DNA of 64,000 bases from Tetragonia tetragonoides (GCA_038025085.1 CM076152.1:29949501-30013500), one strand, 5' to 3'. Counted from the first letter of the stretch, positions 32,025 to 44,039 are shown. Numbers and translations are program-made. The notes: generated by a model not told the origin, from the sequence alone.

Positions 32025-33596
32025 TTATGATGGGTGACCCAACCTCTTGTGCCAAATATCATCAGAATCCACTTTACATGCGGAGGATGTTGCGACCACT
32101 GTCACTGGCTTGTAGTAGTAGACCCCATTTCGGTACTCACCCACCCCAATCGAGCGCATCGAGTTGCGGTCCTGAAAGACACATAGCTGATTAGAAAATG
32201 TTACAAAACAATTTGCATCAAACATCAAATGACCAACAGAGATTAAATTACAAGATAATGTGGGAATATAAAGAACCCCGTGAATAGCCAAGTCTGAATT
32301 CAAGATTGCTGTACCAACTTTTACAGCGGAGCGTTGAACCCCATCTGGCATACTCGTAGGGGATGGAGCGATGTCATGAGTATCAACCAGTAGAGATAAG
32401 TCCCCTGTCATATGATGTGATGCACCGCTATCGATAAGCCAAGGACCGAGCACAGTATAACAAGGCTTACCCGTCAGTTTGTTGTTACTTGGTGATGGCT
32501 CGATCAAGGATAATAGGCGTTCAAGCTGAGTGTGAGAGAGCCCAGGAATGACTGGTTGGTTTGAAGACCCGCTTTGATCGACACCAGGAGCTGAAACAGC
32601 CGCAGCTACAGCACCAGAACCACCATCACGACCATACCCCGAAGGAGAGGAGTCGCGCCCGCGCCCATGACCTCGTCCTCGACCACGCCCCCATCCATGT
32701 GGGTGACCAATGCGGTCATAACATGTGTCATATACATGGCCATGCCGCTTACAGTGAGTACAAAAGGGGCGCTCACCTGGTGGTCTAGCAGAACGATCGA
32801 TTGATGGAGTGTCACGGTTAGGAGTGAGAGTTCCACGTCCTAAGTCACGCCCACCGTGAGCAGAAAAACCTACTGCCATAGACTCGTCTCGACCACGGGC
32901 TACATCACGGTGTTGTTCCTCTTGATCAATCATTACATACACCCTATCCATACTAGGCAAAGGTTCTGTATTGATAATCTGAGAGCGAAGTGGTTCAAAC
33001 ACAGGATCATCCAAACCCATAAGAAATTGATAGACTTTTAAAGAATTAAACCAAGCTTCAAATTTTGTACCCTGAGCACAAGAACATGTCTCTAGTGGAG
33101 CAAGATTATGCAGATCATCCCATACACTCAGAAGTTTAGTATAATAGGACATGATAGACATACCTTCCTGTTTGATAGACGACAAGCTAGACCATAATTG
33201 ATAAGTGCGAGGACCATTCTGAACAGCATAACGAACTCGCAAATTATCCCATAAAACTTTAGCACTTTGTACCCTAGACACACTACTTTGAATTGACCCA
33301 TCCAAAGTATTTTTCACCCAAGAAACAACCATAGAATTAACAATTTCCCAAGCATAATATTCAGGATCAGTAGGAACAGGTTGAGCAATACTACCATCAA
33401 CAAAACCTAATTTATTCTTAGCCCTAAGTGCAGTAGTAATGGATTGTTCCCAATCACTATAATTTGCACCCTTTAATATTATCAAAGTAATACGATCCCC
33501 TGGATTATGAGAGGGATGCAAAAAATAAGGGAAAGTTGGGTCAAGAAGAGTTTTGTTACCACCATTAGAATCCTTGGAGTCACTGTCTTTTGTCAT
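32025..33596 (-). pseudogene. Copia gag and protease
   Basis: A 523-codon frame: gag capsid-like region (LKGANYSDWEQSITTAL, YYAWEIVNSMVVSWV, LWDNLRVRYA), a CCHC-type zinc knuckle (CTHCKRHGHVYDTC), Gly/Arg-rich RNA-binding stretch, aspartic protease active site (LIDSGASHHMTG) and the gag-pre-integrase motif (WHKRLGHPS). It ends in a TAA immediately after HPS, where copia polyproteins continue. The pol frame is in phase with it, so a single nonsense change separates the two. Confidence 0.92.
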
Positions 33597-33825
33597 CGTT
33601 GCTAACGTGAGGCGGTGGATCTATGTAAGGGCTTGACGAACACCAAACCAAGACCACAAAAAAATATGAACTCACGTCCGGACCGGAAGGACTGATCAGA
33701 CGAACAAGAGAATTACACCCGGACTGATTGGGTACTTGACTAAAGTTGCTCGGACACGAGCATATGTGACTGAGAGAAAACGAAAAAGATGAGTGCAGAA
33801 GCGTGATATCAGACTAGGGCAGATG

Positions 33826-33837
33826 ACTCTGATACCA
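33826..33837 (-). promoter_or_regulatory. Copia primer-binding site
   Basis: Minus-strand TGGTATCAGAG immediately follows the 5' LTR end (CGTATTA). This is the common copia sequence complementary to the 3' half of initiator tRNA-Met. Confidence 0.9.
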
Positions 33838-33987
33838 TAATACGTTTTGTGGAGAATGAACTGTTGCCTTTCTCATTGATCACAAAGGCCTACTTATAGG
33901 CAAAATACAAGAATGGTTTTACACGTTACAAACTGTTCAGCTACAAAATACAATAATTACAATATTCACTTAATTTACTTTCCTTTA
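33838..33987 (-). repeat. 5' LTR of the copia element
   Basis: 150 bp, near-identical to 29017-29166. Its first dinucleotide on the minus strand is TA rather than TG because of one substitution. Confidence 0.9.
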
Positions 33988-36094
33988 TTCTCTCCCCAAA
34001 CTATATTCCAAGAACCCTAAATCGAGGCAAATCGCGAATCCAATTAAAATTATGATTGAATTCAAAGGCTGTTTCAAATTACAAGGCAAGCTTTGCAAGG
34101 TATGAATATTTATGAGACTCATTATGAATTGTTAGGGTTTGAACTTTGAAATTTAGTTTTTTAAGTTTTCTGTGGGTGTAATTTTGGGTTGAATATTGAT
34201 TTATCTACCATTCTTGTAGATTTTGTTCCTTTTAAACCATAGATTTTTCATTTGGAATTTCAATGTTCGATTTCTTGTTGAAAATGAAGAAGAAATTAAA
34301 TGATTGTGTCCAATGACTACAGGATGAGAACAAGAAGGTATTTTTGAAGCTTTTGTTAGTGATTTCAAAAATTTTGGGGAATTAAAATGTTGCTACTGCT
34401 CGTAGCCTCGTTGCTAGCGTGGATTGGTTTTTAATGATTATATGTGTGTGTACTTGTGATTCCTGGAGAATGTGGCTACAAGGGAATGATGTTCTATCAA
34501 TTTAGATGCCCATATTTGGTGATTAGATTATAGAATGTACTGGTACAATTCTCTAATTTTCAATTGTGAGCTGGTGATGTGCTTACTTCACTTTTCTCAT
34601 GACATTTCTGGATCAAGTAATCTCATAATAGAGTTTGTTTCCTCACGTGCATTGAGACTTTGGCTTGCTTCTTGGTTGCTATATGTTATTGTTGTTTTGC
34701 TTGGGATATTTTGCTGACATGAGATTCAAATTTAGATTTGAACTTTCTAATTTAGGCTGGGAAAGTGGCTCTCCAGTGGTAAGAGACTAAGGGAATCTAA
34801 GTAGGTGAATTTGGGAAGTGGTGAGTTGATCTAAACTTGGATTGATTTGGTTGAATATTGGGTACACTTCTTTATAAATACATGTTAAGTGGCCTCTAAC
34901 TAAAGTCATTTCAAACAATAATAAAAAAAAGAGAAAGAATTCAACTGAGTAGCGTGCAAATGTGGTACTGTAGGAAATGGAGTACAAGATGAAGTGAACA
35001 CTACCACTAAAGATGGAAACAACATTACTGAATAGACACCGGTTGATGAAAAAGGGATATTGATTGTGATGCGGTGGCATTATCGTAAATTAGGTGGAAG
35101 TTTTAACATTCCGTTTTTTTGGAATAAGATTTCTTTTTGTTATGTAGTAAGAAACTTGCTCTCCAGGGAAGAGCAGCACCTTGAAGGAGCTTTTGATGTA
35201 TTCTATAATCAGCCTCAAACTAAATCACATACTTCACTGATTCTAGGCAGTTGGAATTGGAGGAGCTGTGCAACAGATATAAAGGCGTGTCTTGTTTCTT
35301 TATTTCTTGTTGTATGTCTCTGTCCACTTGCGTTGTTTTTTATTTCTTTTTTAATTTTTTGGATCTGTCATCTATTTCTTTTTATGGCTTGAAGAAAAAA
35401 AACTTAGGACACTGAATGTTATCCATTTATCAGACTGTGTAGTTCTTGGACATGTCTTAAGATCCTTATGGTGGCATGATAATGGCCGATGGTATCACTC
35501 TCCTCTACAATGTCCTTCAGGTCGGTCTTTACTTTGAAATTCTGTTTGGCTGTGGTAATCTGGGTATCCTTGTGGTAATATCGTATATTGGTTTTCTGAA
35601 TCTTTTCCAGCAACTTGTGAAGCACATTATTGCTTAATCTGTGTGTGTGAATGCTCAATGTGACCCACGGTTGGGGAGTTCTCTTCTAAAGTTGTTTTGG
35701 TTTAGGATGTTTAGAATATGATTTCATATTGTTGCTCCATACAGGTTTTCTGGGTGGGGTGAATGGGTTTAGCGGTCGCATAGATCTGGTGAGTTCCCAA
35801 TATATGTAGGCTAAGTTCTGAACAAATTCTTGCCTTTTGCGTGTCTGATATTATCTGGCTTTATTGTTAATGGGTTTTGTGGTGATGGGTTGTTCTCATT
35901 TTGTGTTAATGTGTTGGGTTAATTTCAATAATGATAACATTATATTTTTGGGGTAGGCTTTTCTGAGATGACTTCAGTTCAAATATTGGGGTTGAAATGT
36001 TGAAGTAATTAGGTTTAAGCTTGAGTTTAGTTTTCTGTTCTTGGATTACTAGGTTTATACTACTAGTAGTTGGAATTCCGATAAACATGCAGCA
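33988..36094. other. Left arm of element B after the copia insertion
   Basis: Continues the leader-like arm (AACCCTAAATCGAGGCAAAT near 34013), then a donor-like AAG|GTATGA at about 34100 and intron-like T-rich DNA. An exon-like open stretch near 34955-35055 (KCGTVGNGVQDEVNTTTKDG) with an internal stop is not identified. Another near 35150-35290 (EEQHLEGAFDVFYNQPQ) is also unassigned. Confidence 0.4.
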
Positions 36095-36810
36095 CCATCC
36101 CGTAAGTAATAAAGGAGCCACCCTAAAGTAACAGCATGAGTCACCCCAAAATACAGCTAAAGCCACCCTAAAATAACAGCATGAGCCACCCCAAAATATG
36201 AACCAGCGTCACCCCAAGATTAAATTTGCTCTTGAGTTTACATTTTCTGTTCTTGGATCACTAGGTTTGACTATTGAGTTTAGTTTTCTGTTCTTGGATC
36301 ACTTCTATTGTTTGTCACCTCATTCTTTTCTCCAGATTGCAGAATGGAAAGTTGCAGAAGTTATAGACCAAGTAGTTCTACTGCCACTGTTTGATTTTCA
36401 ACATTGTTTTGCTTCTCTTTTCTTTTTCTATCTCCTAAATGGGGTTTTGGGGGACCCTTCTACTGGCTATAGTGATAACAAATAAATGGTTTCTAGATCC
36501 CCAACAATAAGTGTTATATGTAATACAGCCACCCCAAAATATGAACGAGAGCCGCCCCAGAATATGAACCAGAGCCACCCCAAAATATGAACCACAGCCA
36601 CCCTTTTACTGCTACAGAAGTTATTCAAAGACGAAAAACAATATTTCAAGTACTAGTTTCAATTGCCGTAAAACAATGTTTCAAGTAGTTGCAATTGCCA
36701 TGAACATGGAGCGTCATACAGGAGCCACCCCAAAGTGATACAGGAGCCACCCCAAAGTAACAACCGGAGCCACCTCAAGGCTCAAAGTAACAACAGAAGT
36801 CCCCCAAAAT
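36095..36810 (+). repeat. GAGCCACCCC motif array 1 of element B
   Basis: Clusters at 36110-36225, 36525-36605 and 36720-36800 contain about fifteen copies of (A)GCCACCCCAAA with AATATGAACCA or GTAACA spacers, in plus orientation. Confidence 0.8.
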
Positions 36811-36917
36811 ATGACATAGCATTTTAGGTATTCTTGTGTTATTTCTGTCTATGTTTGTACATGGTTGCTATCTTGTTTGTATTCTGTTTCAAGTCTGAAG
36901 GTGTTTTCTGAATTCTA

Positions 36918-37121
36918 GGTGATTTTTGCAGTTCAAAATTCAATAAAGCGATGGTCAGAGTAACAGAAAAGGCACAAGAGGCCTCCAATTGCTCCAAAAG
37001 AGCAAAATTCTGTAGTGAACTAGCAGAAAAGAGAAATCTAAGAAGTTGTGCAGGGAAGTGGACTAGGGAGACGGTGATTGAGATAGTGGAAGAACCCACG
37101 TGTGATTTGTCAGTTGTCTAG
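36918..37121 (+). other. Unidentified exon-like open segment in element B
   Basis: After GAATTCTAG (acceptor-like) an open frame of 67 codons runs to a TAG: GDFCSSKFNKAMVRVTEKAQ..., KRAKFCSELAEKRNLRSC, ...VIEIVEEPTCDLSVV. The composition is protein-like (Lys/Glu/Ala-rich, probably helical). The preceding DNA is intron-like. It may be a captured host exon, but I do not recognise the family. A second short exon-like piece with a good donor (CG|GTAAGG) ends at about 37281. Confidence 0.35.
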
Positions 37122-37577
37122 ACCTTAGGATTTTTATATTGATCCTGGGTTGTCTTTGAAATGTTGGTTAGAGACCAAGTTGACTGAGCCTTATTTTCTG
37201 TTAATGTTACTGCCTACTGCTGAAATTCAGAAGGACTGTCAACTCAGCCAGTACCAATGGACAAAAAGCCAAACAAGTTGCGGTAAGGCTATAACCCCTT
37301 GTACTTCACAAACGTGTCTGTTATTTGCAAATGTTTTATATAACATGTCTTGCCGGATTGTAGGGTGTGCGATGTGATCTTCGCATACCACAGGGATTGG
37401 ATTGGGTTGGTTGAATCAAATGTGAAAGTGCCTAGGAGGTTCAGGCCATGTGTTTATTGAATATCATGTTTATGTCTTTTCTATGGGGGAGGGTGTTTAC
37501 TTGATGGATGATTTGTGTAGGCTGGTTGTTTTTCTTTTCCACCTCGCATTGATAAATTAATTGCTTAATTTGTGTCG

Positions 37578-37682
37578 AGGTGGCTCCATATACTGAGTGT
37601 GGGTTACTCCATATAGTGCATATGGGTGGCTCCATATAGTGCATATGGATGGCTCCATACAGTGCATAGGGGTGGCCTCACA
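37578..37682 (-). repeat. Inverted GGTGGCTCC motif array beside tRNA-like gene B1
   Basis: Four units of roughly 25 bp (GGTGGCTCCATATAGTGCATAT) plus a fifth partial one lie immediately upstream of the tRNA-like gene. They are the reverse complement of the GAGCCACC motif used elsewhere in element B. Confidence 0.75.
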
Positions 37683-37685
37683 ATT

Positions 37686-37757
37686 AGTCTATTAGCTCAA
37701 TTGGTAGAGCGTTTGTGCAATTGCACAAATGGTGTAGGTTCAAATCCTACATAGACT
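37686..37757 (+). tRNA. tRNA-like gene B1
   Basis: Perfect 7-bp acceptor (AGTCTAT/ATAGACT), D-arm GCTC AATTGGTA GAGC, T-arm GTAGG TTCAAAT CCTAC. Both Pol III boxes are intact (TAGCTCAATTGGTAGAGCG; GGTTCAAATCC). The anticodon arm TTTGTGCAATTGCACAAA is an 18-base perfect palindrome, giving an 8-base loop. That argues against normal decoding. It is identical in sequence to C2 (49487-49558, minus), and both share their downstream flank. Confidence 0.7.
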
Positions 37758-38063
37758 AATGCTTCTAATGATGTTGTTCTATGTTCTGTTCTTCTGTACT
37801 GCTTCCGTTCTGTTTTGTGTTGCTGCTGCTATCTTATGTTGCTGCTGTCTACTGCTGCTATCTTATGTCATGAGAGCAAGTGTTAGTTGTTCAATGCAGT
37901 TTGGTTTATGTGTGTGGGTTCATCATAGTTGTGTGTATACTCATTTTTTTACCCCATTATGAAAAAAAAGTTAACCCTGTTTCCAAACAAAGTTAACCCA
38001 ATTCTCAATAAAAAGTTATCTTTATTCTCTATAAAAGTATACAAATCATAATCTCTATTAATT

Positions 38064-38134
38064 AGCCTATGTGGGATTTGAACCCACGTCTTTGTGCAAA
38101 AGCACAATTGCTCTACCATTTGAGCTAATAGGCT
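38064..38134 (-). tRNA. tRNA-like gene B2
   Basis: Minus strand. Acceptor AGCCTAT/ATAGGCT is perfect. D-arm GCTC AAATGGTA GAGC. T-arm GTGGG TTCAAAT CCCAC. Anticodon arm TTGTGC TTTT GCACAA. It faces B1, with 306 bases between their 3' ends. Confidence 0.7.
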
Positions 38135-38404
38135 TGCAACAATGATGTCATATATACCAAATCTAAACCCGCAATCTGAGAATTATTCGAAAGATTGAAC
38201 AAAATCTATGTAAAACTGAACACAAAAACACTGAGAATTCTGAAATAGAGAATTCTGAGAGAGTAGTCATGCCTAGACATAGGCACATAACTCTATGCAT
38301 CTCTGAGCAAGCTGGCCACTGTAGGTAACCTACTTGGCAAGGGACGGAATCTTGTCAATCGCTGTTGTCCTTGTGAGAAACGTGACAAACTTGTGCTTCA
38401 ATAA

Positions 38405-38525
38405 AACGGAGTGGGGGTGGCTGCCATAAATTAATATGGGGTGGCTCTAACAGTTCTTGTGGGTTGGCTCCCAGTTAATTGTCTGGGTGGCTCTCTCATA
38501 CTGAGGGTGGCTCAACAATTGGAAA
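38405..38525 (-). repeat. Inverted GGTGGCTC motif array of element B
   Basis: Five GGTGGCT(C/G) or GGTTGGCTC copies within 120 bases, reverse complement to the arrays at 36.1-36.8 kb. Confidence 0.7.
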
Positions 38526-38879
38526 GGGAACTCAATGAACTACAAACACTATCAAAAACTGTAAAGCGCACCAATTCCCATGATACATCCTTCAGCAACA
38601 ACAGCTGATTTGTGAAATAAGCTACAAAGATATGTCATATGTCTCTGACTTATGTTTTGTCCCAGCAGCAAAAATATTCCAATTCATTAGATATTCTGCA
38701 AACTATGAAGTAGAGAAGTACAGGCTTCCAATTAACAATAGTTGACCCCATTATTAATTGAAGTTACGCCTATCATTAACCAAAGTTCACCCTCTTCTGG
38801 GAAAAAAAATCTCATTTTGCAAGAGTGATCCACACTTAACACTACAGCTAAAGCTTAAAAACAAAATGCAAACTTAGTA

Positions 38880-39015
38880 GCCGCCCTTCTATTAAGTGAG
38901 AGCCACCCCTATATTAAGTGAGAGTCACCCCTATATTCTTTGAGAGTCAACCTATATTCTATGAGTAACCATTTTATTGAAAAGAGAACCACCACTATAT
39001 TTTATGAGTCACCCA
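38880..39015 (+). repeat. GAGCCACCCCTATATT array
   Basis: Five to six units of about 25 bp with consensus close to GTGAGAGCCACCCCTATATT. This is the second spacer type of the element B motif. Confidence 0.75.
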
Positions 39016-39131
39016 TATTATTACATGAGATAATATAAATTTGGCTCATTTTAATTAATAATGGTATATCTCAAGCGGTAACGAGTAAAAAATAAATTGT
39101 CGTCATACTAGACATAAACTCAAGAATGAAC

Positions 39132-39249
39132 CTGTCTTATAACAGCATCAACGGGAAATGGAGCTCGCCTTCTATGAAGAGTCTCCCCCTCTACCAGCCT
39201 CATACTCCACGAGAATTTCTCTTTGCAACCAACACCGAGAGACTCTCCT
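39132..39249 (-). other. Unidentified exon-like open segment in element B (minus)
   Basis: The minus strand is open for about 39 codons (GESLGVGCKEKFSWSMRLVE, GETLHRRRAPFPVDAVIRQ) and ends exactly at a CAG|GTTCAT donor. The residues look like real coding sequence, but no family was recognised. It may be another captured exon. Confidence 0.35.
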
Positions 39250-40129
39250 CGAGTTCAAACAAGATCAGCTGCACATATAAACAAGCTAAGTAATCCGAGA
39301 TCAAGTACATGAAGAGATGTGTTGCGTAGGGCTAAGTCATCATAAGTGATCATCATTGCATCACACACACACACACACACACAAATGAAAAAAGAACAAG
39401 CAAAAGAAAATGATGGGTGCTGTGTATTACTAGTATCTTTGAGTTGCCTACTCCGATACAACACAACGAATGCTTCAGTATATTACACACGCTCTGTGTT
39501 TCTACTATCTTTGAGTTGCCTACCCCAAAACAGCCACCGTGCAACTTCTTTATGTTTATGTCTCATCTCCCCGTTAAGTTTCCTATATTGTTTCCGGAGT
39601 CTGTATCAGGAAGACTCAGGACTTTGGGGACTTCCTATTCACCCCTTAGTAGCTATATAGGTAGCCCCTGTATAATCTAAATGCAGAAACTATTAACTTT
39701 TGGAGCTAAATTGTTCTCAATGTAAATTGACTCATGCTAAACTGAACCAAAGCAATGAGAGAGACACCCCTTGTATGAAAGACAATAATCCCCTTTTCCA
39801 GTTCCCCACCCCCTATTTCCAATGTCCTCATCATTTTATCTAAACGAGTTACGTACCCATAAACGAGTTACGTACCCATCTTTTAGGATTAGAGTTATAT
39901 GATTAGAATAACAGAAGGAAGCCCACCAAAATGAAGAACACAAAAACAAACCCCACGTCATCAGGGTGCATCTGAATTTATGTAAGCAATAAGATAAATT
40001 AAGGCACTTTATTCTTTACACTATACTGATAAATTAAGGCAATATGATGTGTTTCAAAATGAACAGTGTGGAACAAAACAAGGATTTTAGCTTAATATAC
40101 CTTATATTGACCAGAGCAGTAGAGCCTCC

Positions 40130-40460
40130 CTAAAAAACAAAAATGGAGCCACCTAAACAAAATAACCAGAGCCACGAAAAAGTAATAATAAGAGTCTCAA
40201 CAAGGTTTAACCATAGACACCCAATGCTACAGAAGGTATTCAAAAACAAAAATAATATTTTCAAGTACTAATTGTAATTGTCAGAAACATGCAACACCAT
40301 CCCCTAACTATTATACGAGCAACACCATCCCCTAACTATTATACGAGCCACCCTAAAGTTACAACATGAGCCACCCTAAAGTAACAACGGGAGCCACTCT
40401 AAAGTACTAGCAGGAGCCACCCAAAGTATGAACCAGAGCCACCCCAAAATATGAACCAGA
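40130..40460 (+). repeat. GAGCCACC motif array with a 29-bp tandem duplication
   Basis: About eight copies of GAGCCACC(C) are scattered here. ACACCATCCCCTAACTATTA plus its flank is duplicated in tandem at about 40293-40350. Confidence 0.7.
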
Positions 40461-41229
40461 GCCACCCTTTACTGCTATAGAAGTTGTTCCAAAACAAAAA
40501 CATTATTTAGAATACTAGTTGCAATTGCCATAAAATAAAATTTCAAGTACTGGTTGTACTTGACATGAACATGCATCGCCATCCCCTAAGTAATATTGAA
40601 CCGTCTGAACGAGCTGCTAGCAAATTGAATACCCTTGAATTACTTTTCATGTCAAATGAGCTGCTAGCAATGTTATATAGATAGGTTATATAGATTGGTC
40701 AAGCAAGAAAAATAGAAAAGGATATACACACATGATGTACTATGAGCAAAACAGACTTCTGAGAGACTGAGGCATCACAAGTATGGAAATCAAGGCCTCG
40801 ATAACATGTGCCCTGTAACCAGCAGCACAGGAACCAGCATAATTCAAAAAACAGAATGTAACAACTAACAACTACTAAATCAGCATTACAATGTAGCAAA
40901 TGCTGCAACTAGAGTGCAGTAGCAGCATAAATAATGGAAACAACCCACCCACACAGCAGCAACTTCACAACTTTGGCAACGACACACCAACACCTCACAG
41001 TAGCTCCACACAGAAGCTGCAACAGGAGCAGTAGTACCTAACAGCAACACAACAGCTATACCATCAGCCTAAAAAGTAGAATTCACATGCACAAAAGACC
41101 TTCAAATGTAGGTCACTCTAACTTTTGAGAACTTATTTGTTAGACAAAACAGCTTTTCATCTGTACTACTATATGTTTCTGTTTTAATGGTTTCACTGCT
41201 AGATGTTTTCAAGATAAAAACCGTCACTA

Positions 41230-41680
41230 TCGATCTTATGTCAGAGCCACACCAATCTTATAACAGAGCCACCCCAAAGTATACTGAGCTAAAAAAAGTG
41301 AACTGAGTCAAAAATGTAAATTTAGTAACCACCCTTATATTAAGTGAGAGCCACCCCTATATTCTACGAGAGCCACCCTATATTCTATGAGTAACCATTT
41401 CATTGATAGAGAACCACCACTGTATCATGTGAGAGCTACCCCCATATTCTTTCGAAGCCACCCCTATATTCTATGAGAGTCACCCATATTATTACTTGAG
41501 AGACTACTGTTTTATTTAACAAGAGTGAACCTTATATTATGTTGAGAGCCACCCCTATTTGTCAGAGCCACCCCTATATTCCATAAGAGACACCGTTGTA
41601 TTATATGAGAAACTATTTTATTCTAAGAGAGCCACCTCTTTATTATATGGAAATTAATATGAGAGCCACCCTTGTGAATA
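41230..41680 (+). repeat. GAGCCACCCCTATATT array 2
   Basis: More than twelve units with TATATTCTATGAGAG-type spacers in plus orientation. A few inverted copies (GGTGGCT) follow at 41785-41905. Confidence 0.75.
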
Positions 41681-42009
41681 AATTCCTAGTGAAGCACCTC
41701 TGAGGTACACTATCATAAGGAAGAAAGAAACAGATTATAAAGCTAACTCTAAAGCATCAGACATTCATTTAATAGAATACATTGGGTAGCTCCCTTAGAA
41801 TATAGGGGGTGGCTATTACAAACTAGATTAAATAGGTGGCTCAGTTTGTATTTAAAATCATACTAAAGCATAAACATTCACCCATGTAAGATATTGGGTG
41901 GCTCCCTTAAGTTGTATAGGAGTTACCCCAAAAACAGAAACTCAAGAACAAAATTGCGACTCCTATAATCAATATTCTACATTATTTGATTTCAAACATG
42001 AATTAGTTA

Positions 42010-42170
42010 AAGCAAAGCCACCCCCAAAGGGATAAAGGAGAGTCACCCCTATATTCTGTTGGAGCCACCCCTCTATTAAGTGAGAGTCACCCCTATATTC
42101 TGTTGGAGCCTCCTCTATTAAGTGAGAGTCACCCCTATATTCTGTTGGAGCCACCCCTATTTTACAATCA
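42010..42170 (+). repeat. Minisatellite of the element B motif
   Basis: Three regular units of about 45 bp, each containing GAGTCACCCCTATATTCTGT and GGAGCC, with CTATTAAGT links. Confidence 0.8.
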
Positions 42171-42459
42171 ATATATCTCAAAGCAACAACCTATATTCAG
42201 TTCAGTTTCTGATGACACAACTTCGGTTTCTATTTCAGAGACTGAATTTCAGATTAGTTGCTACACTTTGTAATCCATTGAATTTGCAACCGAGCTTCTG
42301 TTCATTGCACATCCAGCTACCTATTCCAGTACTGTCATCAAAAATTGCTAAGGGTAGCAACCAAGTTATACAGTTGAAATTATGAGAACCTTAATGTCTT
42401 GCCTCTGTTATGTTTTATGTCAGAACAAGTTGCCTACTGAGTTTGTTGTAATTTGCAAC

Positions 42460-42715
42460 TGAAATGACCACTATTGTCTAATAACTAGTGGCTTCTCATC
42501 ATCTGTAGATAACCAATACTGTCCAAATCAGGCTTCACCACAAAATGATAATGTAAATGCATTTTCAGAGCCATAAAAGCATTGCCACCCCCCTGCACTA
42601 CTGTATTTTCATGATCTGTCATTTGCAGCTGATCACTATTATTTAATAACTAATGGGTTCTCATCTTCTGCATATGACCAATATTGTCGAAAAACTAGGC
42701 TCACTCTCCTCACAA
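42460..42715. repeat. Imperfect direct repeat of about 75 bp
   Basis: 42464-42540 and 42629-42710 align by eye along their length (CACTATT, TTTAATAACTA, TTCTCATC, ACCAATA.TGTC, GGCT.CAC). Function unknown. Confidence 0.6.
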
Positions 42716-43829
42716 CCTCTTTCTCTTCATTTCAGAAGGAGCAAGCTTGGGACATACGTCTGATCCCCATAGCTAGACAGCTAGTTACAATCTCTCTCCT
42801 TCATCACACCGTAGAACAGATCTATTATGAATTTGGGAGAAATCTAAGAATAAAGTTGTTTATCTCCTCAAGGCTCAAACACAAAGAAGCCTTAAATAAA
42901 CACCCAATTTGCCTTCCGAAGTTCAAATTACACAAACTAACCCACCATATACCCACAGCAATGAGCTCTCTTTTGTTAGCACCATCAATTTTGCAGTAGC
43001 AATGTTCCTGTACTAGATCAGCCACCTTCAAACGTCCTTCCTTGCCTTCGCTGTCAAGATTTCATCCTCAACGCAACCCCCATGGCTTCCATTCTCTCAC
43101 CTCCATGAAGCCACCCCTATTGTCTATGAGAGCCACCCTACATTCTCTCAACAAAATTTTAACTCATGCAATTTCAATCATATTCTATTCAATACAAAGT
43201 TATTTTTCCTATTCAATTGTTCTCCAACAATTTCGTGATCAGAACAAAATTGACAAATTATATTAAAAAAACAGAACCCTAGTTCGATTATTTCATATTG
43301 AAATTCAAATAATCCTTCAATCAAGGAAATGCAATAAACAAAATTATAAAGAAACTAATTTCATCCACATCAATCCTACTTCAAACAATAGGGCGCTAGG
43401 GATCAAATTATGAAAGAAATCCTCTTATTTTGACCTGCAACTAAATGAAATTGGAGAATTTGGCCTGGAACTAAATGAAATTGGAGCAAACCCTAATTCA
43501 TAAAAATTACAACTTGAGGGAAGAGAGAGAAAGATGAACCTCGCATAGAAATTTACCGATTCAGTGGACTTGAAGCACGAAATCGTTGGACTCAGAGAAG
43601 ATTAACTGGAAGAATATGAAAGCTTGTTGATGCCCAGTGTTAATGGAGTCGCGTTGTTGGGGGCGGTGACCAGATGGTTTTTGTTGTTTACTGTATACCC
43701 AAGATGAAGGGACGTGATTTTATTGTTGGCTGAATAAAACGAGATGAACGGCTGTGATTGTTTGTTTGTTCGCAGAGTTCGCACTAGACGATTGGTTCAC
43801 ACCAGAACTGGACTCTCTCTCTCTCTCTC

Positions 43830-43845
43830 TATATATAGATATATA
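43830..43845. repeat. TA tract shared by elements B and C
   Basis: A TA run with one GA interruption separates the (CT)n end of B from the GGATCGGGCTC start of C. Confidence 0.8.
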
Positions 43846-44039
43846 GGATCGGGCTCAAATGAGAGCAGAGATAGGATGAGAGCGTGAGAGCAAATGGTGA
43901 CCATTAGATTAAAAAACGGACAGCCCAGATCTGTTTTTAAGTGCCTAGGACGCGCGTGTCATTAATAGATTAGTTCAGGACATTCTCGTCATTTCGCGTG
44001 CGGATTTAAATATCTCAAACCCTCTTTCATTTCCCGTCA

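Larger units (their letters stand above)
29017..33987 (-). mobile_element. Ty1/copia LTR retrotransposon, young insertion in element B
   Basis: Two 150-bp LTRs (29017-29166 and 33838-33987) are almost identical and bounded by TTCTC duplications. On the minus strand the 5' LTR is the right one. It is followed directly by the primer-binding site TGGTATCAGAG (initiator tRNA-Met type). The polypurine tract TTGAGGGAGAG lies just before the left LTR. The internal region encodes gag, protease, integrase, RT and RNase H in copia order on the minus strand. One in-frame stop and one frameshift in pol make this copy defective, yet LTR similarity shows the insertion is recent. Confidence 0.95.
28770..43829. 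mobile_element. Large TIR element B (about 15 kb including a nested copia)
   Basis: The left end (GGATTAGGTTCAGGTGTGAA, then CAGTACGAACTTAAG, CAACCGTCCGATC) is mirrored by the reversed right end (CAGTTCTGGTGTGAACC, then AGTGCGAACTC, CACAGCCGTTCATC). Without the copia insertion B is about 10 kb. It contains a convergent tRNA-like pair at 37686 and 38064, and very many copies of GAGCCACCCC with TATATTC or AAAATATGAAC spacers. Several exon-like open segments with splice signals occur, but none could be named. Arms near both ends are leader-like. No transposase was recognised. Confidence 0.75.

Noticed and set aside
29859..33041. Plus-strand frames of 60-97 codons across the copia element
   Set aside because: They are antisense shadows of gag and pol.
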